In this document: piece after piece, positions 36,030 through 47,690 of the stretch
Numbering within the stretch: position 1 is the first letter of the stretch
How the letters are laid out: each line of letters begins with the position of its first letter
NCBI RefSeq assembly: GCF_030867095.1
Contig: NC_081831.1
Span: 65,982,716-66,046,715, forward strand
DNA from: Alligator mississippiensis
Taxonomy: Eukaryota > Chordata > Crocodylia > Alligatoridae
Reading direction: 5' to 3'
DNA: 64,000 nt
Made by a program: the position numbers and the translations under genes
Notes under the pieces: model-generated
What the model was told of the DNA's origin: nothing
What the model saw: only the letters and a program-made list of their open reading frames with translations
Database searches by the model: none

Positions 36030-36460
36030 AAGCAAAACCGAAAACCAAAGTTTAAATATACATCAATGTGAAAACTGAGCTACTGTATGCATCTGAATGT
36101 TGGAGGAGGATTTCTAAGATCACGCATAAGTTAGAAACATTTCAGAAAAGCTGCTGGAGGGGAACAATAATAATATTTAGACCTGAAAAAGTAATGAATG
36201 AAGAGGCATGAAAGAAAACTGGTTTAATGATCTATGGCAAATATGTAAAAGAGTAGAGCTCAATATGGCTGGGGCATGCATACAGAAGGGAGAATGTCAC
36301 CTTACCAAATACAGGCTTAAGGTGGGAACAATCACTGAAAAGAAAAGGATGACCCAAGAGAATGGAAAAGAACAAAGGAAAGAAATGAAGGAGTAAAGCT
36401 GGAATTCCATCATGACAGCCACTGCTAACTGCCAGATGGAGTGCTCTTGTTCAGGCCTTA
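36030..36460 (+). mobile_element. RTE-like LINE, C-terminal fragment (fossil)
   Basis: In one + frame starting near 36030 the sequence reads KAKPKTKV, a stop, then INVKTELLYASECWRRISK, ITHKLETFQKSCWRGTIII, FRPEKVMNEEA, a stop, KKTG. In neighbouring frames it continues with IWLGHAYRRENVTLPNTGL, RWEQSLKRKG and RWSALVQALH. This matches, block by block, the region after the reverse transcriptase in RTE-type LINEs (LLYGsE.W, LxxFQxrCLRxIlgI.wpd, NeeLw..tg, WiGHvLR, gkrkrGRP, W..lv..l). The copy is old: it has several in-frame stops and shifts. It lies antisense to ATRX. Confidence 0.7.
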
Positions 36461-37222
36461 CACATTTCTACAGTGAAGAGGACTAACATAACGCAATCCA
36501 GCATGCATACTGCTGGAGACTATCTTGTTAAAACCTGCATTTTCATGTTCAATCCCAATGTCTTTGATTTTTTTAAAAAGTATATGGCAAAGTACTACGA
36601 GATAAAGTATTACGTATTTTGGCTAGAAAAAACATCTATTACATATAGAAGCAACAGAGCAAGGATTTCCAAAATGAATGAATTGATGGAATACAGAAAA
36701 AACTAGATGAACAGGATCAACCTGCCTTGAAAGAAATACTGTACATCAAGTTCTAGCCACTGAAAGACCCCTTGCAAGGAATAGGTTTCAAATATACAAT
36801 CCCATAGTTGAAATAAACATAAAAACGATAAGATCAAGAAGTCACTAAGGCAGAAAAAAAATCCCCCAAATATTCAAACAAACTACATGGCAAAGCAAGA
36901 GACAGGCATGCCCGGCTGCAAAATGTTAGCAAAATACGCAAGCATGCTTCTCTTCCAAATTATGGGGACCCTTGATGACTGCAGGGCCTGAACAGGGGTG
37001 GCATAACAACCATGGCTCTATACAGAAACAAACAAGTCCACCTCTTGCTAATAGCAAAAGATAAATACTTGTTTTTTCCCCTCAAAATATCTGAAGTATG
37101 TGAGCCAATATAGTAAACACTTTCTCTTAGGATACACAGTGAAATACTGTGCAAGAAAGCAACTGAACAAGCCAGATATAATAAATGGTGCCTGTGAAAA
37201 CTCTTATGTCATAAAGCAACCC

Positions 37223-37264
37223 TCTATGTAATTTTAGCCAGAATATCTATGTAATTTTAGCCAG
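37223..37264 (+). repeat. Tandem duplication of a 19-base word
   Basis: tctatgtaattttagccag occurs at 37223-37241 and again at 37246-37264, a 23-base period with no mismatch. Identical copies suggest a recent slip event. Confidence 0.8.
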
Positions 37265-37978
37265 TGTTAATTCTGAACAGGAATCATCCTTTTCTTGGGT
37301 CTTCAAATGAAGTTAAGTCTTACATATCATGATCTGCTGAGCACTTGTCTTGAAGTGGGACAGGAACAATATTTCTTACAAAATGTCCAGACCAATTCTG
37401 GTTTGTACTTATCCCTCAATAGGATTGTTTTCTTTTCTTTTCTGTTTTTTTTCTGGGGTGGGGGGAAGCAGGGAAGGGACAAAGGTGGAAGGGATATTAG
37501 GGTTTGGTTTAAATGTCAAACTCATTTTTTCTCTTTTTTTAAGCAACTATTAATAGAGCTAGAGCTTTTCCTTATATTTTCAAAACACAGAATTATAAAG
37601 AGCTCCCGCTGGAGTTTAACATAAAATGTAAAAACTACAAATCAAAAAAGAAAATGGTAAAATGTGTTAAAATCAAACAGAAGTAGCTTGAAGCATATAC
37701 ACATAAAAGCCTGCAACAAAATGGCAAACCACAAAGGAATTTTTTCATACCTCACAGTTTGCTTTCAAAGAGATGGTATTTAAACTTATTGTTTCATATA
37801 GCATTATTCAGAACCTCAAGCCTACCACAGAGCTATTTTAAAATCTTTTTTAAAATTACATTATTTTTAAAAGCTAAAAAATGTAAAAAGCTAAAAATAT
37901 TTCACACATTTCACAATGACATTATTAAAGCTAATGCTAAATTAAAGGTAATGCTAAAGCTAATGCATCCAACTTTAC

Positions 37979-38128
37979 CTTCTTCTCAGCTTCATATTCT
38001 GCCCAAGCTGCCTTCCTTTCTTCTTCAGTCAATTCTTCTTCCTCTTTGTGGTCCAGGAGTGAGTCATGTTCATGGTAGCCCACTATATGTTCTTTATGGA
38101 TCTGAAGCAATTCTGCCAAAATTGTATC
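37979..38128 (-). CDS. ATRX: ATRX coding exon, fifth from last (50 residues)
   Basis: A 150-base phase-0 exon reading DTILAELLQIHKEHIVGYHE, HDSLLDHKEEEELTEEERKA, AWAEYEAEKK, between acceptor tttaaacag and donor gtaaag. It is acidic, helical and practically identical to human as recalled. It follows directly after the helicase C lobe; this C-terminal region of ATRX is reported to take part in MeCP2 binding (established, not visible here). Confidence 0.97.
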
Positions 38129-38455
38129 CTGTTTAAATGAAAAAGCATGATGAAATTAAAGTCACTTGTTAAATATTTGGACAGTAGCAGTGTTATCACA
38201 GTGTCTTTGCTGACGATATGAAAGGTATACTGATAATCACCGACAAGAGCCTGCAGTATTTCACAGATAAACAAAATTAAAATAAATTTAAAAACAACAA
38301 AAACCACACATGAAATATTCTTCATAAAGAGGGGAATGGAGAAGCAACGAAATGCAGCAAATGAGTCAACTCACTTAAACCACTGCATGCACTCAGATGC
38401 CACAGTGAGGATGAAGGCTTTATAAGACCCTTGAATAGCATGGAATGGACTAAAC

Positions 38456-38547
38456 CAGGGGCGGGCAATTATTTTGGGCGGAGGGTCGCAGATAGAATGG
38501 CCTGGCGGGCCACATCTGGCCCCCGGGCCGAATTTTGCCCACCCCTT
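38456..38547. mobile_element. hAT-like MITE (92 bp) with perfect 8-bp target duplication
   Basis: The left end caggggcgggcaattatttt is mirrored by cgaattttgcccacccctt at the right, allowing a one-base gap near the tip. The element is directly flanked by gactaaac on both sides (38448-38455 and 38548-38555), an exact 8-base duplication diagnostic of the hAT superfamily. It has no coding capacity, so it was moved by a transposase made elsewhere. The intact duplication suggests it is younger than most relics here. Confidence 0.85.
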
Positions 38548-38952
38548 GACTAAACTGATTCTCACGGAGATGTTTGCTCCTTGCCTCCTGGAAAGAAGCC
38601 TTGGTAATCTTCTGTAGTGAATTTGAAGCCTCTTTGTTGTGTTTTATAATTTAGGAAGTTTCATAGTTGCTAGGGTCAAGAGGGACCTGAACAGATCATC
38701 TAGCCAAGTATTTGGACCCAAACTGTAGGTTGCAACCTGACACTGCAGAAATATTTTCATTATTATAAAGCCAGAAGCCAACTGAGAGCCACGTTCTTCA
38801 AAATGGCAAAATGAGCTTTGGGATATATAATCTCCAAATGCTCAAGTTAAACAGACCACATGTATGGGCTCCAGGCACAAGATATGGCCAAGAAGCCCTA
38901 CTCTATACCTTAGACTATTTTCATTGGAACAGCATTCCAGAGTCACCTAGGT

Positions 38953-39239
38953 CAGCTGTTCACAAACTTTGTTGCAGTGGGCTAAAATTACCCGGCTTGG
39001 ATCTGAAATGGACTGGCACTAGGTCCAAGCTGCTGCCACTGTTTCTCCCTACTGCCTGGCTGTGGCGCAGGCAAGTTGCTGCACTGCCTGGCCGCGACAA
39101 AGCCCCTTGCCATCTGTCCACAGCACGGTGCAGGCAATGCCCCTGCTGCTCAACTCCCTTGGTGCCAGGACACTGCCAACCTCCCCAGGTCCAGAGGCTC
39201 AATCCAATGTTTCTCAGGGCCACACACTGCTGACCCCTG
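38953..39239. mobile_element. hAT-like MITE, decayed
   Basis: The left end cagctgttcacaaactttg resembles the common hAT end CAGTGGTTCTCAAACTTT. The right end, read in reverse, is caggggtcagcagtgtgtgg. The flanks acctaggt and acttaagc agree at 5 of 8 positions and all three differences are transitions, consistent with an aged 8-bp duplication. The interior is GC-rich; its overlapping frames (up to 140 residues) are not genes. Confidence 0.5.
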
Positions 39240-39561
39240 ACTTAAGCAACTCCTCTTGGTGTTGAAATAAAAGTTATTCTCTTTTCAGGATTAACAGAAT
39301 AATATTTCTAGAGCTAACTGCTGATTGGAGAAAAAAATCCACGTGGTCAGAGAGAAGTATTTCTTCAGCGTTTCCAAGGCCAGTTTTTTGAGGATGCACC
39401 TGCACATGCAATTAAGAAAAGCCCCAACACAACAACATCAATTTCAAAACTTGTAAGAGGACCAGACTGTGGGTTTGACTTCACTACACTGCTTGGGCCA
39501 CTCCTACCAAGAATTACATACAGTGCCTACAGTGGGATACAATGGGATACAATGCGTTTTT

Positions 39562-39830
39562 CTGCAGCAGGTTTATTATTATTATTATTATTATTAAAAC
39601 CAACTCCTAGAAACCACAATAAAAACTGTGGCCCAACTGTGCTAGACACTGCACAAGCATCGAGCAAGGGACAGCTCCTACCCTGACAATCTAACAACCT
39701 AAACAGATTAAAGATGGGAGAAGAGAGAGATTATGCGACTTGTACCCATGAACCTAAAGGGAGAATCTCAAAGAGCCAGGAACTCAACTAGATCTCCTGG
39801 GTCCCAGTGCGGTATCCTACTCACAATTGC
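39562..39830 (+). mobile_element. L2-type ancient fragment with (ATT)n
   Basis: It begins with an (ATT)n tract (about 39568-39595), followed by 'ggcccaactgtgctagacac', 'tgcacaagcatcgagcaagg', 'gacagctcctaccctgacaa' and later 'aactagatctcctgggtccc'. This follows the same order as the copy at 27308. Diverged; family name provisional. Confidence 0.5.
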
Positions 39831-41989
39831 TACGCTACAAAAAACAAAACTGCTCTGAATTCTCAGAAGCACAAAACCAGTTGGTTTTGGGTTTTTTTTG
39901 TAGAAGTCAACCTCTTTGTTTCATCCTTATGCCATCAATTGGTCTCTTCACATCTAAATCAACCCTTTCTCCTCTAGCCCTTAAGGAGCAAGTTCTGCAT
40001 TATATCTGCCTGACTAAAGGGTGAAAGAAACAAATAATAGGATTCAGAAGGAAAGAGGGGTTGCGGTAATGGGACAAATACAAAACATCTAAGGGAGGTG
40101 GGTGAAAAAGTCCAAAAGAGATTACAAAATTAAGTTAACACAGTAAAAGCTCTCTCAGCATACTGTAGCTGTACATCAAGTGTGCAGAGGGCTCTTAAGC
40201 ATGCATATGCATTAGTTTCTATGGTAACACTATTATTGAAAACAATCCTGGAATATAATCCATATTCACTTGGCCCATACAGTCATCAAAATGTGGTTTA
40301 AATCGCATTCAATTGTGTATATTTGATTTCCTTTGTCTAAACTTTATTTTGTATTAAATAGAGTGATGAAGCTTGAAAGCTGAGATAAGGAAGTTACTCC
40401 AATTTGGTTTTCTTAAATGCTTTTACACTGAATAACTGATTCATTCAATTCTACACAACAACATTTAGTGAAAAAAGAAGTTTACTGAGTTTAATTAATT
40501 TACTTGGAGTTTAAAAAGGCATTTATCAGTATGGTTTATAGGGTCTTAAAATTGTAGCAAATGGCAAATCTGGATGAAGATTTGAAAACAAGATTTTGAC
40601 AAAAAGTTTCTGAATGTAAAAAAATGTTTCTTCTACCTGTCATTTTAGGCCTTCACAGAACTACTAAGTGCAACAGGAAATAATTATACCTGAGAAAACT
40701 CACTCCTGGTGGTATACTACCTATCACTAAGTCATAAGATAAATATCTCCCTCAGCCAGTCACTAAAGCAGCAAAGGAATTATTCTAGAATTAGTAACCT
40801 TTTTTAAAATTCACACTCTTAGATTATGTAAAAAAAGATGCAGTTCCTAATTTCCAAACTAGTATTCATATATTACAACCTGCTGCTAAAATATACTGCA
40901 CCCAACTGAAAAAGGACAATCATTTCAATCTGATTTTCTGATCTCCATTACAAGGCCTCTACTGATTCCAGTTTTTACTTAACAGGATAAACCAAAACAG
41001 TGGCTTTAAGCCATTATGATCCCATTTTGGGGGGCTGGGAGGAGACAGGAATTAGAAAGTGCACATTCATGTCAGCTCCAAAGGGGCACTGTGAGGTAGA
41101 CCTGATGCTTTTGAGAGCCTGGGTTCAAGCAGCTTGCTATTCTCCATCTGCCCTTACATCACACCAACCTGTTTGGGGAGTCTATTATCACTGGGCCTGA
41201 TAAGGTGGAAGTAACAATTACTTAACTTTTCGCTTCAAACATGCCTGTTTCAAAATGAAAACGCCAGGGCAACAATTGGTGATTTTGGTGGAAAAAAAAT
41301 CTTTTAACAGTCACTTTAACACGTGCTAAGTCTCTCCCAGCAGATAATTCCTTGGGAGTTCAGTGTAAAAAAATTGAGACTCTACTTAAAACAGTATAAT
41401 AGTCCATAAATCAATTTATTTAAAAAGCACTTGACATCCATTTGTGAAAAACTCAGAGCAAAGCAAAACATAACATCTAAAATACAATAAAAATCTATTA
41501 AACTGAGAAAACTCTGTTTAAACTCTCTCTTCCAAGGAAAGATAACAACCCCTTTGGCATTCTCCAATGTGCTTTTCAACCTTTTAATCTGCTGCTGTGC
41601 AAAGCAAAAAACACTTTGAAGTACCTAAAACTTTAGTCTGGATTAGATAACAAGTCATCAGTGTAACAGAAGTCTACACAAAACCCACTGCATATATAGT
41701 AATTATTTCTATATTTCTATCAGCTCATTTTGAACGAGTGATTAATCAGCTCTAGCTAGAGCACCTGTTATACATTTTTAGACTGATACAGAATTTTTGA
41801 AGGAGTCTTATTTGCAAGGTTGCAGAGATAGTAGAAGGCTAGAAATCTGCTTTTAATTAGCGGAAGTGAAGATTAAATTTAACAATTTAGGTATACTGCA
41901 GCATAGTGGTATTACTGTCACCAAAAAGGCCATGGGCTGACTTCTAGGCTGCATTTGTGGAGGGGAACACTGGGGAGGGGGAGGAAGGG

Positions 41990-42420
41990 GTCAGTGTGAG
42001 CATGTTTTGCTGTAAATAGTTTCGTACGTAGGACACACAGATGCCCCTTGCACCCCAGAGGAAGACAGCAGCCTGAGCCTAGCAGCAAGGCCTGGAGACT
42101 GCTCCCTGATTTGTTCCCAGTGACGTTTCATTTTACTGGGTGAGTGATGTCCCCAGGTTAATACTATAGTTTTGTAACAGTTTTGTGTGTGGCTGGCTGC
42201 TGGGGGGGGGGGGGGGTCGTCAGCAAAAAAAAGTGAGGCTCAGAGAGCTTGGGAGCAAAGAAAGTCCCGGGGCAGACAGAGTAAAGAGAGCAGAAAGAAC
42301 AGTCCAGATAGGACAGAGTGGAGTACACGGGAGGATGGAGGGAACTGTACTCACACAATAAAGACCTTTGGTTTGGAGTGAAGCTTTCTGCTGTACCGCT
42401 TGGGACATCGGCACTGACCC
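41990..42420 (+). mobile_element. Unclassified repeat, possibly a solo-LTR-like fossil
   Basis: This GC-richer block stands out from the surrounding intron. It has a G-run at 42202-42217 and an AATAAA at 42357-42362 followed by 'gacctttggtttggagtg' and 'ctttctgctgtaccgcttgg', a layout like the R-U5 end of a long terminal repeat. I could not fix TG/CA ends or a target duplication and see no internal viral coding, so this is only a candidate; its age cannot be judged. Confidence 0.25.
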
Positions 42421-42749
42421 CTGACCTCTCCCTCTTGAAGCAGGAAAAAACCGCTTTCGCAGCTGACCAAAAAAAGGAGCTCTGAAGTGGGGGTACGAAA
42501 GATCACCAGAGAAGCCAGGGATAGAGAACAGCCAGAGTCCTGAAGCCAGAGGACTGCCTCTTGAGAAGCCATGCTAGGGCTTGCCTCAAAGGATACTTGG
42601 GGAAAAGGAAAGAAAATAAGATTTCTTCTTGGGGAGTCCTGTAGCAGGGTTTTCATCAAAAGCGACATGATCTGTGACAATTGCATTTCAGGGAACCAGA
42701 CCCTTAACCTGAATAGTGCTGGAGAGCTAGCCTTTGTAATGCTCCAAGG

Positions 42750-42830
42750 CAGGGGTTTTCAACCTTTTTAAAGGAGTGTACCCCTTCTGGGTACACTTCT
42801 GGTAGAGTGGAGGGGAGGGGGAGGACAGTA
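42750..42830 (+). mobile_element. hAT-like terminal fragment
   Basis: caggggttttcaaccttttt at 42750 followed by 'gtgtaccccttctgggtac' resembles the end of the relic at 1911 (CAGTGTTTCTCAACC...taccccc). No matching right end was found. Confidence 0.4.
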
Positions 42831-44990
42831 CTAAAGGGGACTGAGTCTTCCAAAATGCATGTGCAACTCTTATAACCAAGATATTCCAGAAGTCTTAGAA
42901 GTCACGTCATCTTAACTATTGCAGACCAGCAACAAAATGTTATGGATTAGTTCAGTCCTATTAAGTACGACTCCAAAAGACGGATATAGTATTATAATAA
43001 AAAAAGACAAGTGCAATATGGGTTAAGTACCTAAATCCCTTTAAAAAAAATCTGGTCTTATATAAATAACAATTCCGATTTTTAACTGATTAGCATATAT
43101 CTGTGCTTTGGATAATTAAATTCTGAGCAATTATCTTAAACTTGTGACATCAGATTCCAAACTTCTCTTATTTTGTTTCATATGAAGGGTCTGCTTCGTC
43201 AAACCTTTGCTCCCATGATTAGTAGGTAACAAGATGACAATCCTGTTTGAATCACAATACTAAACTGCAATGAGCCATGTAACTTTTAAAATCAAGGTCT
43301 TTGTTTTTTTTTTGTTGTTTTTTTTTTTATAACTGTTTGTATAGTTCACAGTCTACAGGACTAATCCAAATGGCACTGAAGTCAGAGCAAAGATTCATAT
43401 GGACTTCACCTGGTTTTGGATCCAGTCCTGACACTGTAGACATATTACACATTTATCAACTAATATACTGGCTTAGTAATCATACCAAAATTCCTCCTTT
43501 TATGGTCATTTTAGTCATTTGAAATATTTCTGCACCAAAATTTCACAAAGGAGATACCAGTCATAAAGGATCTATAATGCCCAAAGACAAAAACAAAAAC
43601 CTTAAAATTTTATGGTCAACTTTCCATTTCCTTCCCAGTAAAATATGGACAAGTTAAAGTTAAACATGTTAAATATGTTAAAGGTCTTTATGGTGAAAAC
43701 TCTAAACACAGATGTATTTTACACTATAAAGGAACATTTTTCATTCCATAATACTTAAGGAAGTAAATATTTAACCACAATTAATGTGCAAATAGTCAGC
43801 TGCCAAACATGTATAATCCTGTTTTTTTTGCCATGAGGCTCTTGTATTTGAACAACACTATTACATTTTTTTTCCTACAAATTGCATTTTCTAAGAAAAC
43901 TGACCTGTGCCAGAGTGTGAGAAGATATGCATGTTAAGAATATGTGGAATGTTAAGAAAACATGGCCCAAGTTATACAACACTGAAAATATGAAGAAAGC
44001 GCATGCAATTTTTGATCACCTAACCTACACAAAAGCCTAATTCTATGCTTTCCAAGCAGTAAAAACTTCCTCTTTATGTTTAAAGAAAAGGAATATATAA
44101 ACAAATCATCAATTGCTCAAACTAAAAGTTACAAGAAAGGTTGAACCTTAACAATGGAGTCCTGAGTCACCAATCCTTTATCATTATGAGACTCCTTCCT
44201 GAAGAGCTAAAAGATCCCTACTATTGGGCTTCATCAGGTCAAGAATGAATACTTGGTCTGCAGTCATCAAGCAGAAAGTCTGCTCATGGGAAAACATTAA
44301 AGAGGAGAAAAAGATGATTAATCTGTGTTTAGATGGCTGTGGAGGAGATGAACAGAAAACATACCACCCAATCCCTATCCTGGTCCCTCTCTTAAAAAAC
44401 AAACTCTAATGGTTTAGACAATTAATTTCAAAATGCTTACGTTCAACATTAGTTCATGTACATGGGTATTGGGGAGTTACTGTCCTGGACTCTATCTGTT
44501 GTTCCACATATTGCTTTTAGTACGTTTAAATGATTTTATTGTGATGCAGCTCATGCCAATGCTAAGGATTACAGAGGCAAGTTTCTTATCTTACCATCTG
44601 CATGGTAATAAAATTGCACAATGACATCATTGTTCAGAAAACTATGCTTTGAAGAAATGAAAGCTGAAGAGGTCTGAAGACAAGGGAGGGTGTGGGGGGG
44701 GAATTATAACCAAACCTGTAAAAAAGCAAAACTAAAGCTTCACTTTAGCTTAAATGCCTATTTTGCTTTCTTGATAATTACAAAGGAACAGTTCAGTCTT
44801 TGTAAGCAAGGTGTAGACAGTTCAGTGTCAGAAAGGAGAAAGGCAGGTAAATGTTTGTGCTAGGTTTAACTGGCCTTTGTTTCCCTATAAAGCGCTGCAG
44901 AGATCAGATTGTGCATGCTGAATTTATCAGGAACAAAACACCTAAGTATTATGCAACATGACCTTTACCAAGAGTTTCATCTCTAATTAC

Positions 44991-46063
44991 TAGATGTGTA
45001 CCGCTATAAAAAACAAACAAACAAAAAAACGGTCCATATTGGATCAGCACCGATAAAAGGAAAATTGACATTACCAGCAATTGGCTTTTTTGGCCATTGT
45101 AGCCAATGATGTCAGCGATAAATGCTGTGTGCACGTGGGCAGACACGCATGCATGCAGCCAGGAATGTAGCCCAGCAGCTTGGAGAGCAGCATCTGGCCA
45201 GAAAATCTGGGGGGAGGGGAAGGCATGGGGGGCAAATTGAGCCCCACCCCCAACCAACAGTGAGGGAGAGAATGGGGCAGGAGCAGGCACTGCCCAGCTG
45301 CGGCAATGTGGGGTGGAGCTGCAGACAGCTCCTCAGTGGGGTGTGGGAGGGTGGGGAGAGGGGGCAGCTTCCAACCACTGTGTGCACACCGAGGGAGGCA
45401 GGGGGCACGTGTTCCCCCCCCACCTCGCATTTTGTGCATGGGGTAGAGGAGGGCTGCCCGCTGAAGGCTCAGTGCCAGGGACTGTGCTGGCTTCTTCCCA
45501 GTGGAGCGGTTGGGCCAGGGCTGTGCTCAAGGTGAGTGGCAGCGGTGTTGGGAGTGGGGCTACGGCGAATTCTGGGCTGGATATAGTCTACCCTGTAGCC
45601 TCCCCTCCCAGTGTTGCTGCCGCCTGCCCTGAGTGCAGCCTTGGGTGGGCTCCCCCCCCCCACCGGGAAGAGATCAGCGCAGCCCCTGGCCCAGAGCAGG
45701 CAGCTTGTCCTCACCCTGTGCACAAATCCAGAGGGGCATGTGCCCCCCCAAGCCTTCAGGGTTGCGTGCAGTAGTGGGGAGCTGCGCCCCCCCCCCCCCC
45801 ACGCCTCCCAGACGAGCTGCCTGCTGCTCAGCTCTGCCCCCCTGGCTAGGCAGCACCTGCCCTGCCCCAGCCGCATTCCTTCTTTCACCATGGGGGCCTC
45901 GATCTGCCCCCCGCCGCCCATTCCCCACACAGGCTTATCAGCTGAATGCTGGTCTCCAACCTGCTAGGCTGCATATTGGCCACTGGACTGATATCAGCCG
46001 ATATGGCTGGTTAATCATTGGACACAGTTATCACCCAAAACAATCATTATCAGTGTACCCCTA
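44991..46063. mobile_element. 1.07-kb non-autonomous hAT-like element with GC-rich core
   Basis: The left end tagatgtgtaccgctataaa is mirrored by attatcagtgtacccctacta at the right with several mismatches. The flanks ctaattac and ctaactgt agree at 5 of 8 positions, the differences all being transitions, consistent with an old hAT-type duplication. Subterminal 'ggccattgtagccaatga' and 'gctgcatattggccactgg' words are also inverted. The core, 45180-45930, is very GC-rich with C and G runs (for example 45787-45800), which explains the cluster of overlapping 100-150-residue open frames on both strands; none resembles a transposase. Confidence 0.65.
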
Positions 46064-46751
46064 CTAACTGTTGTGCAATTCATGAATATTCCAATAAAAA
46101 TGTTTCTAAGCATAATACATAGTAGATGCCTTTTATACCTGGATTTTTAATTTTTTTTTGGCAAAAGTACCAAGGGAGAGGCAAATGTGTTTCAGTATTA
46201 ATATCACAAGTTTTACAACTACAGAGTCAGAAATATACACTGCTTTTCCAATGGGGATATCACCCAAAAACCAAGCAGTGGAAAAGATGGGATCAAAAAG
46301 ATCTAAGTTATTAAAGAAAATACACATGCAGGATGAATTAAAAACCAAAAGGAGTTAAAAGGAAAGCTCCAGGGATTTTTCTTTAAAGCTTTCATAACAA
46401 GTGAAAAAGAATTTAAAATCCCCCAATATAAAATTAAGATTTAAAAATCATCCAATATAAAATCCTGCTTAAAAATACCTTATGAATTGGAATATTCTAA
46501 TAATCATGCTTGGTTCTCACCTCAATCCATGGTGGCAACCATTTTATGCCAAATTAGAATATGAAAATGTCAACTCCATTACATTTAGTGGGAAAACATG
46601 TTTTTTTTAGGGTGGTTGGGGTTTTAATTTCTCTCTCTCTCAAAGGTAGTTTTGTTTACTTTAAACAATATTCTTTTTCATAGGCAGATAGCTCCAGGAT
46701 TCTCAAGAGAGGACAGTTCGCATTTCCAAGCTTCAAGGTGAGAGGACAGGA

Positions 46752-47440
46752 ATAGAAGCATAGAAAGTTAGGGTTGAAAGGGACCTTAGGAAGTCATCTA
46801 GTCCAACCCTCTGCTCAAAGCGGGTCCAGCCTCAACTATATCATTCCAGCCAAGGTTTCGTCTATACAGGTCTTAAAAACCTCCAAGGATGGAGATTCCA
46901 CCACTTCTCTGGGTAACAACTTGTTCCAATGCTTTACTACCCTCCTCCTCAGCAAGTTTTTCCTAACAGCTAATCTAAACATCCCTTGCTGCAACTTCAG
47001 ACCATTGCTCCTTGTTCTGTCATCTGCCACCACTGAGACCAGTCCAGCTCCATCCTCTTTGGAACCACCCCTTAAATAGCTGAAGGCTGCTCAGTCTTCT
47101 CTTCTCCAGACTAAATAAGCCCAGTTCCCTCAGCCTCTCCTCTTAAAAGTCATGTACTCCAGCCCCCCAACCATTTTTAAATCCTTCCACTGGACTCTCT
47201 CCAATTTGTCCACATTCTTTCTGTAGCAGGGGGCCCAAAACTGGACACAGGACTCCAGATATGGCCCCCTTCACCAGTGTCTAATTCAGGAGAATACTCA
47301 CTTCCCTCAATCTGCTGGCAGCACTCCTGCTAATGCAGCCCAGCATGCTGTTAGTCTTCTTACCAACTGTTGGCTGCACACTGTTGGCTCATATTCAGCT
47401 TACTGTCTACTCTGCTGTAACTCCCAGGTCCTGCTGAGTA
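46752..47440 (-). mobile_element. CR1 LINE 3' fragment, reverse strand
   Basis: Read on the - strand, it ends with 'gagggttggactagatgact', 'cctttcaaccctaactttct', 'atgcttctatt', the CR1 3' tail. Further 5' it has 'ggagatggagctggactggtctc'-like sequence and, near 47250-47430, the reverse of 'ggcccaaaactggacacagg' and 'ggctcatattcagcttactg', which also belong to CR1 3' regions. About 690 bases. The frame 46836-47033 (-) is the same repeat segment as in the copy at 5688. Confidence 0.85.
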
Positions 47441-47442
47441 GG

Positions 47443-47690
47443 AGCAATGGACTCAAGGTACAGCAGAGGAAATTAATTTGGAGACTGGGAGGAATGTTGT
47501 GATTCTGAGGGTGGTCGAGCATTGGAATAGGCTACCTAGAAAAGCTGTGGAATCTCAGTCTCTGGGAATATTCTACAGAACTCTGGCTGGGATGGCTTAG
47601 TCAAGGATGATCCTAACTTGAAAGGGGGGGGGCTGGCCAGATGACCTTGTGAGGTCCTTTCCATCCCTACTTTCCTGCTATCTTAAGGTC
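47443..47690 (+). mobile_element. CR1-like 3' fragment, forward strand
   Basis: 'gagcaatggactcaaggtac', 'ggttgatattagg'-type sequence diverged to 'gggtggtcgagcattggaat', 'aggctacctagaaaagctgt', then 'gaccttgtgaggtcctttcc' near the end: the order of a CR1 3' end. It starts a few bases after the reverse-strand copy stops, so the two 3' ends point away from each other and share homologous, inverted sequence. Confidence 0.75.

Larger units (their letters stand above)
35731..37978 (-). other. ATRX: ATRX intron with LINE fossil
   Basis: A 2.25-kb phase-0 intron, gtaaag to tttccaag on the - strand. It contains an RTE-like LINE fragment on the + strand (36030-36460) and a 19-base tandem duplication (37223-37264). 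A G-run lies near 37456-37465. No other feature. Confidence 0.75.

Noticed and set aside
38811-39265. Open frames of 67-140 residues in the large ATRX intron
   Set aside because: They fall on a hAT-like relic with GC-rich interior.
45071-46067. Cluster of 100-150-residue open frames on both strands
   Set aside because: They overlap in several frames, are rich in Pro/Gly/Ala/Cys from GC-rich DNA, and lie inside a MITE.
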